This document shows, one piece after another, positions 19,533 to 30,049 of a stretch of 53,222 bases of DNA. Under the pieces are notes generated by a model. The model saw nothing but the letters and a program-made list of their open reading frames with translations. It made no database searches and had not been told where the DNA came from. The stretch is from Pluralibacter sp. (GTDB lineage Bacteria > Pseudomonadota > Gammaproteobacteria > Enterobacterales > Enterobacteriaceae). The stretch is taken from contig NZ_JAFAGS010000027.1 of the NCBI RefSeq assembly GCF_019237635.1, forward strand, positions 1 to 53,222, read 5' to 3'. Made by a program: the position numbers and the translations under genes. Positions within the stretch are counted from its first letter, which is position 1. The number at the start of each line of letters is the position of its first letter.

Positions 19533-20819
19533 TTACTCTGCGGTCAGCAGGTTAGCGATGGTGCGTACGCCAAGCCCGGTTGCACCGGCGGCCCACTGCT
19601 CAACCGCCGCTTTGCGGTAGGCCGCAGAGCAGTCAATGTGCAGCCAGCCTTCCTGATAGTTCTCAACGAAGTGAGAAAGGAACCCAGCCGCAGTGCTGGC
19701 GCCTGCCGGGAAGGCGGCGCTGGCGGTGTTGTTCAGTTCAGCGAAATTCGACGGCAGCTGGTTACGGTGGAATTCAGCCAGCGGCAGACGCCAGAACGGC
19801 TCGTTTTCCGCGGACGCGCTCGCCATCAGGCGGGACGCCAGCGCATCGTCAAAACTGAACAGCGCGTGGTAGTCGTTGCCGAGCGCGGTTTTCGCCGCAC
19901 CGGTCAGGGTTGCTGCATCGATGATGAACTGCGGTTTCTGCGCAGAGGCGTCGATCAGGCCATCGGCCAACACCAGGCGGCCTTCCGCGTCGGTGTTCAT
20001 CACCTCGACGTTCTTGCCGTTACGGTAGCGGATGATGTCGCCAAGCTTGAAGGCGTTGCCGCTGACCATGTTGTCGGCGCAGCAGAGGTACATCTTGACG
20101 CGTTTATTGAGGCCGCGGGTAATGGCAAACGCCAGCGCGCCGGTCACCAGCGCCGCGCCGCCCATGTCGGACTTCATGGAGTCCATGAACGCGCTCTGCT
20201 TGAGGCTGTAACCGCCGGAGTCAAAGGTGATGCCTTTGCCCACCAGGCAGGCGTATACCGGTGCATTATCATCGCCCGTTGGGTTGAAGTCGAGCGCCAG
20301 CAGCACTGGCGGACGTTCTGAACCACGGCCCACGGTGTGAATGCCGAGATAGTTCTGCTCGCGCAGGTCTTCGCCTTTGGTGATGCGGTAACGAACATTG
20401 TCGCAGGCGACGCCGCACAGCAGGTCGACCGCGCGCTGCGCCAGCTGTTCCGGCCCCAGTTCTTCGGCAGGTGCGTTGATGGTGTCGCGCACCCAGTCGA
20501 TGATGGCAAGGCGGTTTTCCAGCTCTTTTTGCTGTGCCGCGTCCAGGTCAGCCCAGTCGACTTTACGGGTGCCTTTCGGGCCTTTGTAGCCTGCCCAGAA
20601 CGCCCAACTGCGATCGGTATCCCAGCCTTCGCCGCTCAAAGAGACATGCTTAATCCCCAGGCCGTCGACTTTGCGCGCAGCGCGCTGAATCAGCCCCAGG
20701 TCGTCTTTCCCGTTCAGGTGCAGGGTGATGCCGTCGGTATTCACGCTCCAGGTAGCTTTTTCGCCCCAGCGCGCATCGGCAGGCTCGGTAGAGAGCGTAA
20801 TCTTCATCGCTTCGGTCAT
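19533..20819 (-). CDS. pepB: Aminopeptidase B (M17 family)
   Basis: Broad-specificity manganese-dependent leucyl-aminopeptidase family enzyme, 428 residues from the ATG at 20819 ([18 protein letters not shown]). An AAGGAT site precedes this start; an in-frame upstream start would only add MLIRINK. Metal-binding motifs of family M17 are intact: [15 protein letters not shown] and the signature [14 protein letters not shown]. It sits downstream of iscX behind a hairpin (20842-20863), so it may be expressed partly by read-through from the isc operon. Confidence 0.97.
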   Translation of the reverse strand: MTEAMKITLSTEPADARWGEKATWSVNTDGITLHLNGKDDLGLIQRAARKVDGLGIKHVSLSGEGWDTDRSWAFWAGYKGPKGTRKVDWADLDAAQQKELENRLAIIDWVRDTINAPAEELGPEQLAQRAVDLLCGVACDNVRYRITKGEDLREQNYLGIHTVGRGSERPPVLLALDFNPTGDDNAPVYACLVGKGITFDSGGYSLKQSAFMDSMKSDMGGAALVTGALAFAITRGLNKRVKMYLCCADNMVSGNAFKLGDIIRYRNGKNVEVMNTDAEGRLVLADGLIDASAQKPQFIIDAATLTGAAKTALGNDYHALFSFDDALASRLMASASAENEPFWRLPLAEFHRNQLPSNFAELNNTASAAFPAGASTAAGFLSHFVENYQEGWLHIDCSAAYRKAAVEQWAAGATGLGVRTIANLLTAE

Positions 20820-20841
20820 TTTATTTATCCTTATTAGCAAA

Positions 20842-20863
20842 CGGGCCGCCTGAAGGCAGCCCG
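20842..20863 (-). terminator. Hairpin at the end of the isc operon
   Basis: CGGGCCGCC and GGCAGCCCG pair (one G-U type position in RNA) around a TGAA loop, about 10 bp beyond the iscX stop; the minus strand continues GTTTGCT. It is terminator-like with a short T-run and would separate iscX from pepB. Confidence 0.7.
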
Positions 20864-20872
20864 CTAAGTGAT

Positions 20873-21073
20873 TTACTCTGCTTCATCTAACCAGACTAAC
20901 AGAATCGCCTCCAGAATTTTTTCATTGGATGCGTTTGGATCGTCCTCAAAATCCTCGAGGGAGCAAATCCACTGATGCATATCGGTGAATCGCACGGTCT
21001 TAGGATCGAGATCCGGAAAAGCGTCATACAGCGCCTCGCCGATTTCCCTGCTGTCAGTCCACTTCAGTCCCAT
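20873..21073 (-). CDS. iscX: IscX, Fe-S assembly regulator
   Basis: A 66-residue acidic winged-helix-like protein ([20 protein letters not shown] start) that binds IscS and iron and tunes cluster assembly. The ATG at 21073 gives exactly the E. coli length; longer frames upstream run into the end of fdx and have no homology. Conserved acidic surface residues (LEDFEDD, WLDEAE) are present. It is the last isc gene, 11 bp after fdx. Confidence 0.97.
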   Translation of the reverse strand: MGLKWTDSREIGEALYDAFPDLDPKTVRFTDMHQWICSLEDFEDDPNASNEKILEAILLVWLDEAE

Positions 21074-21084
21074 ACTAACCTCTG

Positions 21085-21420
21085 TTAATGTTCGCGTGCA
21101 TGGTTGATTGTGTAACGCGGGATTTCGACTACCAGATCTTCGTCGGTCACGCGCGCCTGGCAACCCAAACGACTTTCCGGTTCCAGACCCCACGCTTTGT
21201 CCAGCATGTCGTCTTCGTCTTCAGAGCTTTCCGCCAGAGAGTCAAACCCTTCGCGCACGATGCAGTGGCAGGTGGTGCAGGCGCAGGATTTCTCGCAGGC
21301 GTGCTCTATCTCGATGCCGTTACGCAGCGCAACGTCGAGGATAGTTTCACCGGTATTCGCGTCCAGAACAGCGCCATCCGGACACAGGTCCTGATGAGGC
21401 AGAAAAACAATCTTTGGCAT
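21085..21420 (-). CDS. fdx: ISC [2Fe-2S] ferredoxin
   Basis: Adrenodoxin-type ferredoxin (111 residues) that delivers electrons to the IscS/IscU complex for sulfur reduction. The four cluster cysteines are C42, C48, C51 and C87 ([10 protein letters not shown] and RLGCQAR). Its stop and start positions leave 1 bp from hscA, so it is translated as part of the same message. Confidence 0.98.
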   Translation of the reverse strand: MPKIVFLPHQDLCPDGAVLDANTGETILDVALRNGIEIEHACEKSCACTTCHCIVREGFDSLAESSEDEDDMLDKAWGLEPESRLGCQARVTDEDLVVEIPRYTINHAREH

Positions 21421-21421
21421 A

Positions 21422-23272
21422 TTAAACCTCGTCCACGGACTGGCCTTTCAGCGCCATACGAACGGACTGGTCCATTCGGCGTGCGGCAAAGTCCTGGGTT
21501 TGTGTGTCGATATTTTTAATCGCTTCTTTAATGGCTTCCGGGTCATTCCCCGCGGCGACAGCCTGCAGGTGTGCCGCCGCATCATCAATCGCCTGACGTT
21601 CGTCGGCGTTGAGGAGCGCAGCATCTGCCGCCAGCGCGCCGTGCAGGCTTTCCAGCACGCGCGCCGCTTCCACTTTCTGCTCGGCCAGCATACGCGCCTG
21701 TACGTCCTGCTCGGCGTAGCTCATCGAGTCCTGAATCATGCTGGCGATTTCGCCATCGGTCAGGCCATAGGATGGCTTCACCTGAATCGACGCTTCAACG
21801 CCGGTGGATTTTTCCATCGCCGTCACGCTCAGCAGACCGTCGGCATCCACCTGGAAGGTGACGCGAATATGCGCCCCGCCCGCAGGCATCGCCGGAATAC
21901 CGCGCAGCGCAAAACGCGCCAGCGAGCGGCAGTCCTGCACCAGTTCGCGCTCGCCCTGCATCACATGGATGGACATTGCGGTCTGACCGTCTTTAAAGGT
22001 GGTGAACTCCTGCGCGCGCGCCACCGGAATGGTGGTGTTGCGTGGAATGACCTTCTCCACCAGGCCGCCCATGGTTTCCAGCCCCAGAGAGAGCGGGATA
22101 ACGTCGAGCAGCAGCATTTCGCTGTCCGGCTTGTTACCGACCAGGATATCCGCCTGAATCGCCGCGCCGATAGCCACCACTTTGTCCGGGTCGATAGCGG
22201 TCAGCGGCGTACGGCCAAAGAATTCGCCGACGCGCTCGCGTACCAGCGGTACGCGCGTGGAGCCGCCGACCATCACCACGTCGATCACCTCGTCGGCCTC
22301 AACGCCCGCGTCTTTCAGCGCGCGACGACAGGAGAGCAGCGTGCGTTTCACCAACGGTGCAATAAGTTCGTCGAACTGATGACGGGTAATCTCGCCTTGC
22401 CAGCCCGCGATATCCATCGTCACCGCCCCGGCATCGCTCAACGCGATTTTCGCCGCGATGGCGGCATCGAGCAGTTCACGCTGCAAACGCGCGTCGCTGC
22501 GGTCCGTGATCCCTGCCTGTTCGCGAACATAATCCGCCAGCAGGTGGTCAAAATCATCGCCGCCGAGCGCGGAGTCGCCGCCGGTCGCCAACACCTCGAA
22601 CACGCCGCGGCTGAGGCGCAAAATAGAGATATCGAAGGTGCCGCCGCCGAGATCGTAAACGGCAATCACGCCTTCCTGCCCGGAGTCAAGGCCGTAGGCA
22701 ATCGCTGCCGCCGTCGGCTCGTTAAGCAGGCGCAACACGTGCAGCCCCGCCAGACGCGCCGCATCTTTAGTGCCCTGACGCTGAGCATCGTCAAAATAGG
22801 CCGGAACGGTGATCACCACGCCGTCGAGATCGCCCGCCAGCGCTTCGGTCGCGCGGGCGGCCAGGGCTTTCAGGATATCGGCGGAGATGCGTACCGGGTT
22901 AAGCAGACCCGCGGCGGTCGCCAGCATCGGCAGGCCGTTAACGCTTTCCTGCAGCTGGTACGGCAGATGCGGGTAGCGCGCCGTGACATCCGCCAACGAG
23001 CGGCCCATCAGCCGCTTCACGGAGCTGATAGTGTTAACCGGATCCTGCGCGGCGTTGGCGCGCGCGTCGTAGCCCACGCTGTGGCCCTGGGGCTGATAAT
23101 GAACCACGGATGGCAACAGATGGCGCCCCTGATAATCAGGCAGCGTTTCGGCCTGACCGCTACGCACGGTCGCGACCAGAGAATTGGTGGTGCCTAAATC
23201 AATGCCTGCGGCCAGACGGCGCTGATGCGGCGCGGCACTCATGCCAGGCTCACTAATTTGTAATAAGGCCAT
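21422..23272 (-). CDS. hscA: Hsp70-type chaperone HscA
   Basis: Specialised DnaK-like ATPase (616 residues) that binds the LPPVK motif of IscU and drives cluster transfer, stimulated by HscB. Actin-like ATPase motifs are visible: GIDLGTTNS (residues 23-31), [14 protein letters not shown] and [12 protein letters not shown]. The substrate-binding domain starts after about residue 385 ([11 protein letters not shown]). Length and start agree with E. coli HscA ([10 protein letters not shown]). It lies between hscB (14 bp gap) and fdx. Confidence 0.98.
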   Translation of the reverse strand: MALLQISEPGMSAAPHQRRLAAGIDLGTTNSLVATVRSGQAETLPDYQGRHLLPSVVHYQPQGHSVGYDARANAAQDPVNTISSVKRLMGRSLADVTARYPHLPYQLQESVNGLPMLATAAGLLNPVRISADILKALAARATEALAGDLDGVVITVPAYFDDAQRQGTKDAARLAGLHVLRLLNEPTAAAIAYGLDSGQEGVIAVYDLGGGTFDISILRLSRGVFEVLATGGDSALGGDDFDHLLADYVREQAGITDRSDARLQRELLDAAIAAKIALSDAGAVTMDIAGWQGEITRHQFDELIAPLVKRTLLSCRRALKDAGVEADEVIDVVMVGGSTRVPLVRERVGEFFGRTPLTAIDPDKVVAIGAAIQADILVGNKPDSEMLLLDVIPLSLGLETMGGLVEKVIPRNTTIPVARAQEFTTFKDGQTAMSIHVMQGERELVQDCRSLARFALRGIPAMPAGGAHIRVTFQVDADGLLSVTAMEKSTGVEASIQVKPSYGLTDGEIASMIQDSMSYAEQDVQARMLAEQKVEAARVLESLHGALAADAALLNADERQAIDDAAAHLQAVAAGNDPEAIKEAIKNIDTQTQDFAARRMDQSVRMALKGQSVDEV

Positions 23273-23286
23273 AATTGCTTCCGAAA

Positions 23287-23802
23287 TTAAAAATCGAGCA
23301 GCTTTTCTTCGAGTTGTTCTGCAGAGCTACGCAGTTTATCGAGAAAACGCAGTTTACGCACGGTATCCGCCGCCACGTCCCACGTCTCGTTATTCAATTG
23401 TTCGACCATCCGTTGATGGCGCGCGTCAAACATCATTTTCACGCGTTGGATAAAGGCGGTAAGACGCGCCTCGTCTTTCGCTTTGCCGATGTCGTCGAGC
23501 TCTTCACGCAACTCCAGCTGTTCCATCAGAAATGCGGTGTCGCGTACTGTGTGTTGCTCGCTTGCCAGGTCAAAACCATGCAGCGACAGTAAGTATTCGG
23601 CGCGGGTAAGCGGATGGCGCAACGTCTGCCACGCTTGGTTGATAGTCGCTGATTGCTGTACCGCGGCCAGCTGTTCCGCCTGCGTGCCGCTGGCGAATCT
23701 GTCCGGGTGGAATTGCCGTTGCAGATCCTGGAAACGGGCCGCCAGAGCCTGGGTATCAATCGGGTAATGGGCAGGTAACCCAAAGAGGGTGAAGTAATCC
23801 AT
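23287..23802 (-). CDS. hscB: J-domain co-chaperone HscB
   Basis: A 171-residue J-protein that brings IscU to HscA and stimulates its ATPase. The HPD motif is at residues 32-34 in the N-terminal J domain (about 1-75); the C-terminal three-helix bundle that binds IscU follows. It is part of the iscRSUA-hscBA-fdx-iscX operon. Confidence 0.98.
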   Translation of the reverse strand: MDYFTLFGLPAHYPIDTQALAARFQDLQRQFHPDRFASGTQAEQLAAVQQSATINQAWQTLRHPLTRAEYLLSLHGFDLASEQHTVRDTAFLMEQLELREELDDIGKAKDEARLTAFIQRVKMMFDARHQRMVEQLNNETWDVAADTVRKLRFLDKLRSSAEQLEEKLLDF

Positions 23803-23880
23803 AACAATTCCAGGGATAGCCTGTTAAAGCAAACCCCACGCACAGCTTATCTGCGGTGGGGTCTCTTAGGTGATACGCGA

Positions 23881-24204
23881 TTAAACGTTGAAGCTTTCGC
23901 CGCAGCCGCACTCATCTTTAACGTTCGGGTTGGTAAATTTGAACCCTTCGTTCAGGCCTTCTTTTACGAAGTCCAACTGAGTGCCGTTGAGGAACTGCAG
24001 GCTTTTGCCATCGACCACCACCTTCACGCCTTTGTCTTCGAACACGGTGTCTTCGGCAGCCGGCTCGTCAACAAACTCCAGTACGTAGGCCATACCAGAA
24101 CAGCCGGAGGTACGCACGCCTAAACGCAGACCAAAACCTTTACCGCGGTTGGTCAGGAAGGTGCTTACTCGCGCGGCAGCGCTGTCGCTAAGGGTAATCG
24201 ACAT
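23881..24204 (-). CDS. iscA: A-type Fe-S carrier IscA
   Basis: A 107-residue A-type carrier for iron or clusters, needed for [4Fe-4S] maturation. The three conserved cysteines are C35 (SGCSG), C99 and C101 (ECGCGE). It lies 16 bp after iscU. Confidence 0.98.
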   Translation of the reverse strand: MSITLSDSAAARVSTFLTNRGKGFGLRLGVRTSGCSGMAYVLEFVDEPAAEDTVFEDKGVKVVVDGKSLQFLNGTQLDFVKEGLNEGFKFTNPNVKDECGCGESFNV

Positions 24205-24220
24205 AACAACCTCAACTTAA

Positions 24221-24607
24221 TTATTTTGCTTCACGTTTGCTTTTGTAGTCCGCAATGGCGGCTTTGATCGCGTCTTCTGCCAGGATAGAGCAGTGAATCT
24301 TCACCGGCGGCAGTTCGAGTTCTTCAGCAATATCAGTGTTCTTGATAGCCTGCGCTTCGTCCAGCGATTTACCTTTCACCCATTCAGTGACCAGGGAGCT
24401 GGAGGCGATAGCGGAACCGCAGCCGTAGGTCTTAAAGCGCGCGTCTTCAATGATACCCTCATTGTTGACTTTAATCTGCAACTTCATGACGTCGCCACAT
24501 GCCGGCGCACCGACCATTCCGCTGCCGACGTTTTCGTCGCTGTTGTCAAACGAACCGACGTTGCGCGGATTCTCGTAATGATCGATAACTTTTTCGCTGT
24601 ATGCCAT
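24221..24607 (-). CDS. iscU: Fe-S cluster scaffold IscU
   Basis: The scaffold (128 residues) on which clusters are built from sulfur supplied by IscS. Cluster ligands C37, C63 and C106 and the HscA-binding motif LPPVK (99-103) are all present. It lies 26 bp after iscS. Confidence 0.99.
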   Translation of the reverse strand: MAYSEKVIDHYENPRNVGSFDNSDENVGSGMVGAPACGDVMKLQIKVNNEGIIEDARFKTYGCGSAIASSSLVTEWVKGKSLDEAQAIKNTDIAEELELPPVKIHCSILAEDAIKAAIADYKSKREAK

Positions 24608-24633
24608 GGTGAATTCTCCTTATTGGGTACCGA

Positions 24634-25848
24634 TTAGTGATGTGACCATTCGATGGTGTTCAGATCCACGCCCTGCTTGAACATGTCCCACAGCGGAGAG
24701 AGTTCACGCAGACGACCGATGGATTTCTGCACCAGTGCGATGGTGTAATCAATCTCTTCTTCGGTAGTAAAACGACCTAAAGAGAAACGGATAGAGCTAT
24801 GCGCCAGCTCGTCATTCATCCCCAGCGCGCGCAGCACGTAAGACGGCTCCAGGCTTGCAGAGGTACAGGCGGAACCGGAAGAAACGGCCAGGTCTTTCAG
24901 CGCCATGATCAGCGATTCGCCTTCAACATAGTTAAAGCTGACGTTGAGGATGTTCGGCGCGCCCTGCTCGAGGTCGCCATTCAGGTACACCTCTTCCATA
25001 TCTTTCACGCCGTTCCACAGACGGTTACGCAGAGCGCGCAGACGCGCCATCTCGGTGTCCATCTCTTCTTTAGCGATACGGTAGGCTTCGCCCATGCCGA
25101 CGATCTGGTGCACAGGCAGGGTGCCGGAACGCATGCCGCGCTCGTGACCGCCGCCGTGCATCTGCGCTTCGATACGGATACGCGGTTTACGACGCACATA
25201 CAGCGCGCCGATCCCTTTCGGACCATAAATTTTGTGGCCGGAGAAGGACATCAGATCCACTTTCAGTTGGCTCAGGTCGATAGGCAGTTTGCCCACGCTC
25301 TGGGTGGCGTCAACGTGATAGATAATGCCGCGCGCACGGCACATTTCGCCGATGGTCGCGATATCCTGCACCACGCCGATTTCGTTGTTCACATGCATGA
25401 TGGAAACCAGGATGGTGTCGTCACGCATCGCCGCTTCGAGCTCTTTGAGATCGATAATGCCATTGGACTGCGGCGCCAGGTAGGTCACTTCATACCCTTC
25501 GCGCTCCAGTTGACGGCAGGTATCCAGCACCGCTTTGTGTTCGGTTTTACAGGTGATGATGTGCTTGCCTTTTTTCTGATAAAAGTTGGCGGCACCTTTA
25601 ATCGCCAGGTTATCAGATTCGGTCGCGCCAGAGGTAAAGACGATTTCGCGCGGATCGGCACCGACCAGCTCGGCAATCTGATTACGAGCGATATCTACCG
25701 CTTCTTCAGCATGCCAGCCAAAACGGTGTGAACGGGAAGCTGGGTTACCAAAATTTCCGTCCAGGGTCAGACACTGCATCATTTTCTCGGCAACACGCGG
25801 ATCCACCGGCGTGGTTGCGGAGTAATCGAGATAGACTGGTAATTTCAT
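24634..25848 (-). CDS. iscS: Cysteine desulfurase IscS
   Basis: PLP enzyme that takes sulfur from cysteine for clusters, thiamine, molybdopterin and tRNA thiolation. It has 404 residues. The PLP lysine is K206 in [10 protein letters not shown] and the persulfide cysteine is C328 in [10 protein letters not shown]. The 115-bp iscR-iscS gap (25849-25963) can fold and corresponds to the E. coli region where sRNA RyhB uncouples iscR from iscSUA; I did not verify pairing. Confidence 0.99.
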   Translation of the reverse strand: MKLPVYLDYSATTPVDPRVAEKMMQCLTLDGNFGNPASRSHRFGWHAEEAVDIARNQIAELVGADPREIVFTSGATESDNLAIKGAANFYQKKGKHIITCKTEHKAVLDTCRQLEREGYEVTYLAPQSNGIIDLKELEAAMRDDTILVSIMHVNNEIGVVQDIATIGEMCRARGIIYHVDATQSVGKLPIDLSQLKVDLMSFSGHKIYGPKGIGALYVRRKPRIRIEAQMHGGGHERGMRSGTLPVHQIVGMGEAYRIAKEEMDTEMARLRALRNRLWNGVKDMEEVYLNGDLEQGAPNILNVSFNYVEGESLIMALKDLAVSSGSACTSASLEPSYVLRALGMNDELAHSSIRFSLGRFTTEEEIDYTIALVQKSIGRLRELSPLWDMFKQGVDLNTIEWSHH

Positions 25849-25963
25849 TGCTCTTTAAACTCCGTACATCACTCAATGCAATGAATCAGGCAACCGGCTT
25901 GATGTACGACCGAGTCACGGGATATCGGAGCATCCCGGCCTGATTCTGAAATCTTTATCGTTA

Positions 25964-26455
25964 TTACGCCCGCAGTTTGACGTCGATGGCGTCCTGCGAA
26001 CGGGTGCTGCGATGCGAATCATGCGCGTGCTGACGACCAGAGACATCCAGCACTTCCTGGTTATTGACCAGTTCACCCAGGGTGATATTGTTCAAAAAGC
26101 CGGTCAGACGGTCGCTCAGATCGCGCCACAGCGCATGCGTCAGGCACTTATCGCCGCCCTGACAACCGCCTTTACCCTGACAACGGGTGGCGTCAACGGA
26201 TTCGTCTACCGCGCTGATGACTTCGCCAACGGCGATGCTGCCCGCATCTTTGCCCAGCAGGTAGCCGCCGCCCGGGCCGCGTACGCTGGAAACCAGGCCA
26301 TTTTTGCGAAGTCGAGAGAACAGCTGTTCCAGATAGGAAAGAGAAATCCCCTGACGTTCTGAAATATCTGCCAACGGAACCGGGCCCGCTTCGGAGTTGA
26401 GCGCAACGTCCAGCATCGCGGTCACGGCATAACGCCCTTTAGATGTCAGTCTCAT
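25964..26455 (-). CDS. iscR: Rrf2-family [2Fe-2S] regulator IscR
   Basis: Transcription factor (163 residues) that senses cluster supply: the [2Fe-2S] form represses its own isc promoter, and the apo form also acts at type 2 sites such as suf. The winged helix is at about residues 1-75 ([15 protein letters not shown] recognition helix). Cluster ligands C92, C98, C104 and H107 are present. Two type 1 operators lie upstream at 26536-26585. Confidence 0.99.
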   Translation of the reverse strand: MRLTSKGRYAVTAMLDVALNSEAGPVPLADISERQGISLSYLEQLFSRLRKNGLVSSVRGPGGGYLLGKDAGSIAVGEVISAVDESVDATRCQGKGGCQGGDKCLTHALWRDLSDRLTGFLNNITLGELVNNQEVLDVSGRQHAHDSHRSTRSQDAIDVKLRA

Positions 26456-26535
26456 GTCTTACTTAACCTCAAACTCGCCCCTGCCCGGGGTTGTTATTAA
26501 AATGGGGGGTATTGCATAGCAGGGGCAAGTCTGAC

Positions 26536-26585
26536 ATTCCTGACTAAATTGGTCAACTATTTACTTGACTGTTTTAGTCAGGTAT
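26536..26585 (-). promoter_or_regulatory. Two IscR type 1 binding sites in the isc promoter
   Basis: On the minus strand two adjacent 25-bp sequences fit the known type 1 consensus ATASYYGACTRWWWYAGTCRRSTAT in nearly all positions: one at 26585-26561 (GACT...AGTC core) and one at 26560-26536 (GACC...AGTC core). They abut without a gap, 81-130 bp upstream of the iscR start. This matches the arrangement known in E. coli and predicts Fe-S-dependent autorepression. Confidence 0.88.
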
Positions 26586-26616
26586 TTAACCTTCTGTGCG
26601 CTCATCATCAAACGCA

Positions 26617-27348
26617 TCACTCTTCTTTATTCTTCTGCTCAATCGACGCCAGAATACCGCGCAGAATGTTCAGCTCCTGGCTTTCCGGCCGGGCGCGGGT
26701 GAACAGACGACGCAGCTTGTTCATCACCTGACCGGGATGGTTGGCGCGGATAAAACCAGTGGCGAGCAGCGTCTGCTCCAGATGGCCGTAAAAACGCTCG
26801 AGGTCGTCCACCAGCGGATACGGCGTCTCTTCGTGTTCTACTTTCTCGCCGCGCTCCTGCGCCGCCAGCCACGCCATACGCACCTCATAGGCGATAACCT
26901 GCACCGCCATTGCCAGGTTCAGCGAGCTGTACTCCGGGTTTGCGGCAATCGCCACGTGATAGTTGCACTTTTGCAGCTCATCGTTGGTCAGGCCGACGCG
27001 CTCGCGGCCAAAGACCAGCGCCACCGGGGCATGTTCGGCTTCTGCGACGCTTTTCAGCCCACACTCGCGCGGGTCGAGCATTGGCCACGGCAGGGTGCGC
27101 GAACGGGCGCTGGTGCCAACGACCAGGCTACAGCCCGCCAGCGCGTCATCCAGGGTGTCGACGATCCGCGCGTTGCCGATAACGTCGCTGGCGCCTGCCG
27201 CGAGCGCGATAGCCTGCGAGTCCGGTTTCACCAGCGGATTCACCAGCCACAGATTGGTTAAGCCCATGGTTTTCATTGCGCGGGCAACAGAGCCCATATT
27301 GCCGGTATGCGAAGTTTCGACCAGCACGATTCGAATATTTTGCAGCAT
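26617..27348 (-). CDS. trmJ: tRNA (cytidine/uridine-2'-O-) methyltransferase TrmJ
   Basis: SPOUT-class (SpoU) methyltransferase of 243 residues that 2'-O-methylates nucleotide 32 of tRNAs. The N-terminal knot domain shows [20 protein letters not shown] and the SAM-binding loops [16 protein letters not shown] and [14 protein letters not shown]. It is divergent from suhB, as in E. coli. Confidence 0.97.
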   Translation of the reverse strand: MLQNIRIVLVETSHTGNMGSVARAMKTMGLTNLWLVNPLVKPDSQAIALAAGASDVIGNARIVDTLDDALAGCSLVVGTSARSRTLPWPMLDPRECGLKSVAEAEHAPVALVFGRERVGLTNDELQKCNYHVAIAANPEYSSLNLAMAVQVIAYEVRMAWLAAQERGEKVEHEETPYPLVDDLERFYGHLEQTLLATGFIRANHPGQVMNKLRRLFTRARPESQELNILRGILASIEQKNKEE

Positions 27349-27394
27349 AGTTTTTCTGTGTCTGAAGAATATTCGGCCATATTACCATAAACGG

Positions 27395-27423
27395 AAGACA
27401 GATTCCGATCCCACTGCTATACT
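27395..27423 (+). promoter_or_regulatory. Predicted sigma-70 promoter of suhB
   Basis: AAGACA (27395-27400) and TATACT (27418-27423) are 17 bp apart, 44 bp upstream of the suhB start. A GAGAGA ribosome site follows. Confidence 0.65.
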
Positions 27424-27466
27424 CTGCGCCGTTTTCCCGTTCTTTAACATCCAGTGAGAGAGACCG

Positions 27467-28270
27467 ATGCATCCGATGCTGAACATCGCCGTGCGCGCAG
27501 CGCGCAAGGCGGGTAATTTAATTGCCAAGCACTACGAAACGCCAGACACCGTAGAAACCAGCCAGAAAGGCAGCAATGATTTTGTGACCAACGTCGATAA
27601 AGCCGCAGAAGCCGTTATTATCGACACCATTCGCAAATCTTACCCGCAGCACACCATCATCACCGAAGAAAGCGGTGAACACGCAGGTGAAGATCAGGAT
27701 GTTCAATGGGTTATCGATCCACTGGATGGCACCACCAACTTCGTAAAACGTCTGCCGCACTTCTCCGTATCCATCGCCGTACGCATTAAAGGTCGTACTG
27801 AAGTCGCTGTGGTTTACGATCCCATGCGCAACGAACTGTTCACCGCAACCCGCGGTCAGGGCGCACAGCTCAACGGCTACCGTCTGCGCGGCAGCAATGC
27901 CCGCGATCTGGACGGCACCATTCTGGCGACCGGCTTCCCGTTCAAAGCCAAGCAGCACGCCACCTCCTACATGAATATCCTCGGCAAAATGTATACCGAG
28001 TGCGCTGACTTCCGCCGCACCGGCTCTGCTGCGCTGGATCTGGCCTACGTTGCCGCTGGCCGCGTTGACGGTTACTTTGAGATTGGCCTGAAGCCGTGGG
28101 ATTTCGCCGCAGGCGAGCTGATCGCCCGCGAAGCAGGCGCGCTGGTCTGCGATTTCACCGGCGGTCACAATTATATGATGACGGGCAACCTCGTTGCCGG
28201 TAACCCGCGCGTCGTGAAAGCCATGCTGGCGAACATGCGTGACGAACTGAGCGAAGCGCTGAAGCGTTAA
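27467..28270 (+). CDS. suhB: Inositol-1-monophosphatase / Nus factor SuhB
   Basis: Inositol monophosphatase family protein of 267 residues that in E. coli also joins the rRNA antitermination complex with NusA/B/E/G. Metal and phosphate site motifs are present: ITEESGE and WVIDPLDGTTNF (about residues 81-92), and the C-terminal PWDFAAGELIAREAG. It is monocistronic with a strong terminator. Confidence 0.98.
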   Translation: MHPMLNIAVRAARKAGNLIAKHYETPDTVETSQKGSNDFVTNVDKAAEAVIIDTIRKSYPQHTIITEESGEHAGEDQDVQWVIDPLDGTTNFVKRLPHFSVSIAVRIKGRTEVAVVYDPMRNELFTATRGQGAQLNGYRLRGSNARDLDGTILATGFPFKAKQHATSYMNILGKMYTECADFRRTGSAALDLAYVAAGRVDGYFEIGLKPWDFAAGELIAREAGALVCDFTGGHNYMMTGNLVAGNPRVVKAMLANMRDELSEALKR

Positions 28271-28277
28271 TGTTTTT

Positions 28278-28310
28278 ACCCTCTCTCCACCGGGGAGAGG
28301 GTTTCTTCCC
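28278..28310. terminator. Terminator between suhB and the metal exporter gene
   Basis: ACCCTCTC and GAGAGGGT form an 8-bp stem with a 9-nt loop, followed on the plus strand by TTCTT and preceded by GTTTTT-type sequence, so it can serve both convergent genes. Confidence 0.8.
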
Positions 28311-28316
28311 TTGCGC

Positions 28317-29297
28317 TTAAAATGGCCGCAATCCCCTTCCCACCGGCACCGCGCTCACCCACATCACCACCGCTGCCGTCAACAGTACAATACCGCCAGC
28401 CATCGCCAGCGTGGTCCAGCCAATCTGCCGCCACAGCACCGGCGCTTTATTGCCGCTCATCCGTACCGCTATCTGACGAAAACTGTGCACCAGCAACGCC
28501 AGCGATGAAATCGTCAGGGAAGTGCCTGCCGCCATCGCCAGCGCCGACGCAACGCCCCAGGCAAAAACGCCGATCACCTTACTGAACAGCAGCACCATAA
28601 CGGCGCCGGAGCACGGGCGCATCCCCATCGACAGAATAATCATCAGCCTGGCGCGCCAGTCGCCATCCTGCGCCATCTGTTGAGGATCCGGCATATGCTG
28701 ATGCCCGCAACCGCAGTTGGCATGGTGTACATGATGAGGCGTGAAAGCAGTAAAGGCGGGCTTACGCAGCAAGCGACGCAAATTTTTCAACGCCCGCCAG
28801 CAGAGCATCAACCCCAGCACGCCCACCAGCGCATAGCTGCCTTTCTCCAGCCAGAAGCTGCTAAGATGCAGTTCCCGCGCAGGCAATGCCAGCAGGCTCA
28901 GAACGATGACGGTCAGGCCAACAGCCACCAGCCCTTGCAGCAAGGAGGCGGCAAGCGTCAGCCCTATGCTTGCCTTAAGTTTTGAGGGATGGGTCGCAAG
29001 CCAGGTGGCGATCACCACTTTGCCGTGCCCCGGCCCTAAGGCGTGCAACACGCCGTAAACGAAGCTAAAGAGAAGCAGAGAACCACCCGCTTTAGTTGGG
29101 TTTTCCGCCACCGCCTGCAGCAGACCGCTCATCTGCTGATTCACCTCTCGCTGCCAGAGAATGCTTTTCAGCATCACCTGCGGCCACAGATGCCACAGCC
29201 ACACGCCGCCCGTCAGCATGGCCAGCAAAAACAGCGCCAGCGGCCAAAGGTGAACCCAGCGCGGCGAACGGCGAGACGCCGGGGTCATTAAGGACAT
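28317..29297 (-). CDS. Nickel/cobalt exporter-type membrane protein (NicO/RcnA-like)
   Basis: A 326-residue integral membrane protein with about six to seven hydrophobic segments. It carries the NicO-type motifs HALGPGHGKVV and a late SMGMRPCSGAV, and between them a histidine/cysteine-rich loop (HHVHHANCGCGHQH, about residues 187-200) suited to metal binding. The family exports or transports Ni2+/Co2+. It overlaps the end of the DUF1007 gene by 10 bp, so the two are an operon. E. coli K-12 lacks both genes at this place, between suhB and csiE. Substrate and direction are inferred. Confidence 0.8.
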   Translation of the reverse strand: MSLMTPASRRSPRWVHLWPLALFLLAMLTGGVWLWHLWPQVMLKSILWQREVNQQMSGLLQAVAENPTKAGGSLLLFSFVYGVLHALGPGHGKVVIATWLATHPSKLKASIGLTLAASLLQGLVAVGLTVIVLSLLALPARELHLSSFWLEKGSYALVGVLGLMLCWRALKNLRRLLRKPAFTAFTPHHVHHANCGCGHQHMPDPQQMAQDGDWRARLMIILSMGMRPCSGAVMVLLFSKVIGVFAWGVASALAMAAGTSLTISSLALLVHSFRQIAVRMSGNKAPVLWRQIGWTTLAMAGGIVLLTAAVVMWVSAVPVGRGLRPF

Positions 29298-29926
29298 TGC
29301 AACGTCACCTGTTGTGCGAATTGTTTTCCGAGATCCATATCCTCCGGCGGCGCATCGGCTTTATCCAGCGACAGCGCGTAGGCCGTCAGATCCTGGTTCG
29401 GTTTCGGCGTATGCACCTTGACCTGACACCCGGCGGGCATCCCCTTTGCGAGGGAAACGTCGGCATCCTTGTCATAATGCATATCGACAAAATAGCTCGG
29501 GTCGAAGGTCGCGAACTGATAGTGCTGCCCGGCCAGCGGTAACGGCGTCGCCAGCGGCAGCGTAAAGGTCAACACCGCCTGATGACCGTCGCGGGAAAGC
29601 CCATAGGCAGGGGGCAGGTTGTCGAATTTGACCTTCTCTTTGCCGTGCCAGAATTCGGTGAAGTAGTGCTGGCCAAGCACGTTCGCCATGACTTCCGCCG
29701 CCAGTTTCTTCCATACCTCATCGCCTGGCTTTGCGTTTCCGGCGTCGTACAGCAGATCGGCCGAGGTAATTTCATCCATCGTCCAGCGCATATTGATGGC
29801 CGTAAGCTTACCGTTTTCAGCCACCAGTTGGCTCTGCAGGGTGATGAAACTGTGCGGATGCGCCGCCGCGTTCCACGATAAAACCATGCAAAAAGCCGCC
29901 GTCGCGCTCAGTTTCACTCTCTTCAT
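29288..29926 (-). CDS. DUF1007 periplasmic protein, partner of the metal exporter
   Basis: A 212-residue exported protein from the ATG at 29926 (MKRVKLSATAAFCMVLS), preceded by GAGGAAGCG; a longer frame upstream lacks a ribosome site and would hide the signal peptide. The signal peptide ends near NAAAHPHSF, leaving a mature protein that starts with a His-containing motif (HPHSFI), as in most DUF1007 proteins. DUF1007 genes commonly sit next to nickel/cobalt or zinc transporters. A role as a periplasmic metal-binding accessory is inferred. Confidence 0.75.
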   Translation of the reverse strand: MKRVKLSATAAFCMVLSWNAAAHPHSFITLQSQLVAENGKLTAINMRWTMDEITSADLLYDAGNAKPGDEVWKKLAAEVMANVLGQHYFTEFWHGKEKVKFDNLPPAYGLSRDGHQAVLTFTLPLATPLPLAGQHYQFATFDPSYFVDMHYDKDADVSLAKGMPAGCQVKVHTPKPNQDLTAYALSLDKADAPPEDMDLGKQFAQQVTLQCP

Positions 29927-30049
29927 CGCTTCCTCAGTGAAAAATTCTGTGACCTTCTCCAGCATTCCTTACGCAAAGGTGACCTCACCCGCTTTCGCAT
30001 CGTCGACCTTTGGCTATTCTTATCGAAAAACGCCACTGGACTCTGACAG

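Noticed and set aside
18765..20321. Plus-strand open frame across sseB and pepB
   Set aside because: Antisense to two conserved genes and spans their intergenic hairpin; serine-rich shadow composition.
21500..23197. Long open frame (about 565 codons) on the plus strand
   Set aside because: Antisense to hscA, low-complexity His/Arg/Gln composition, no ribosome site. Shadow of a conserved Hsp70 gene.
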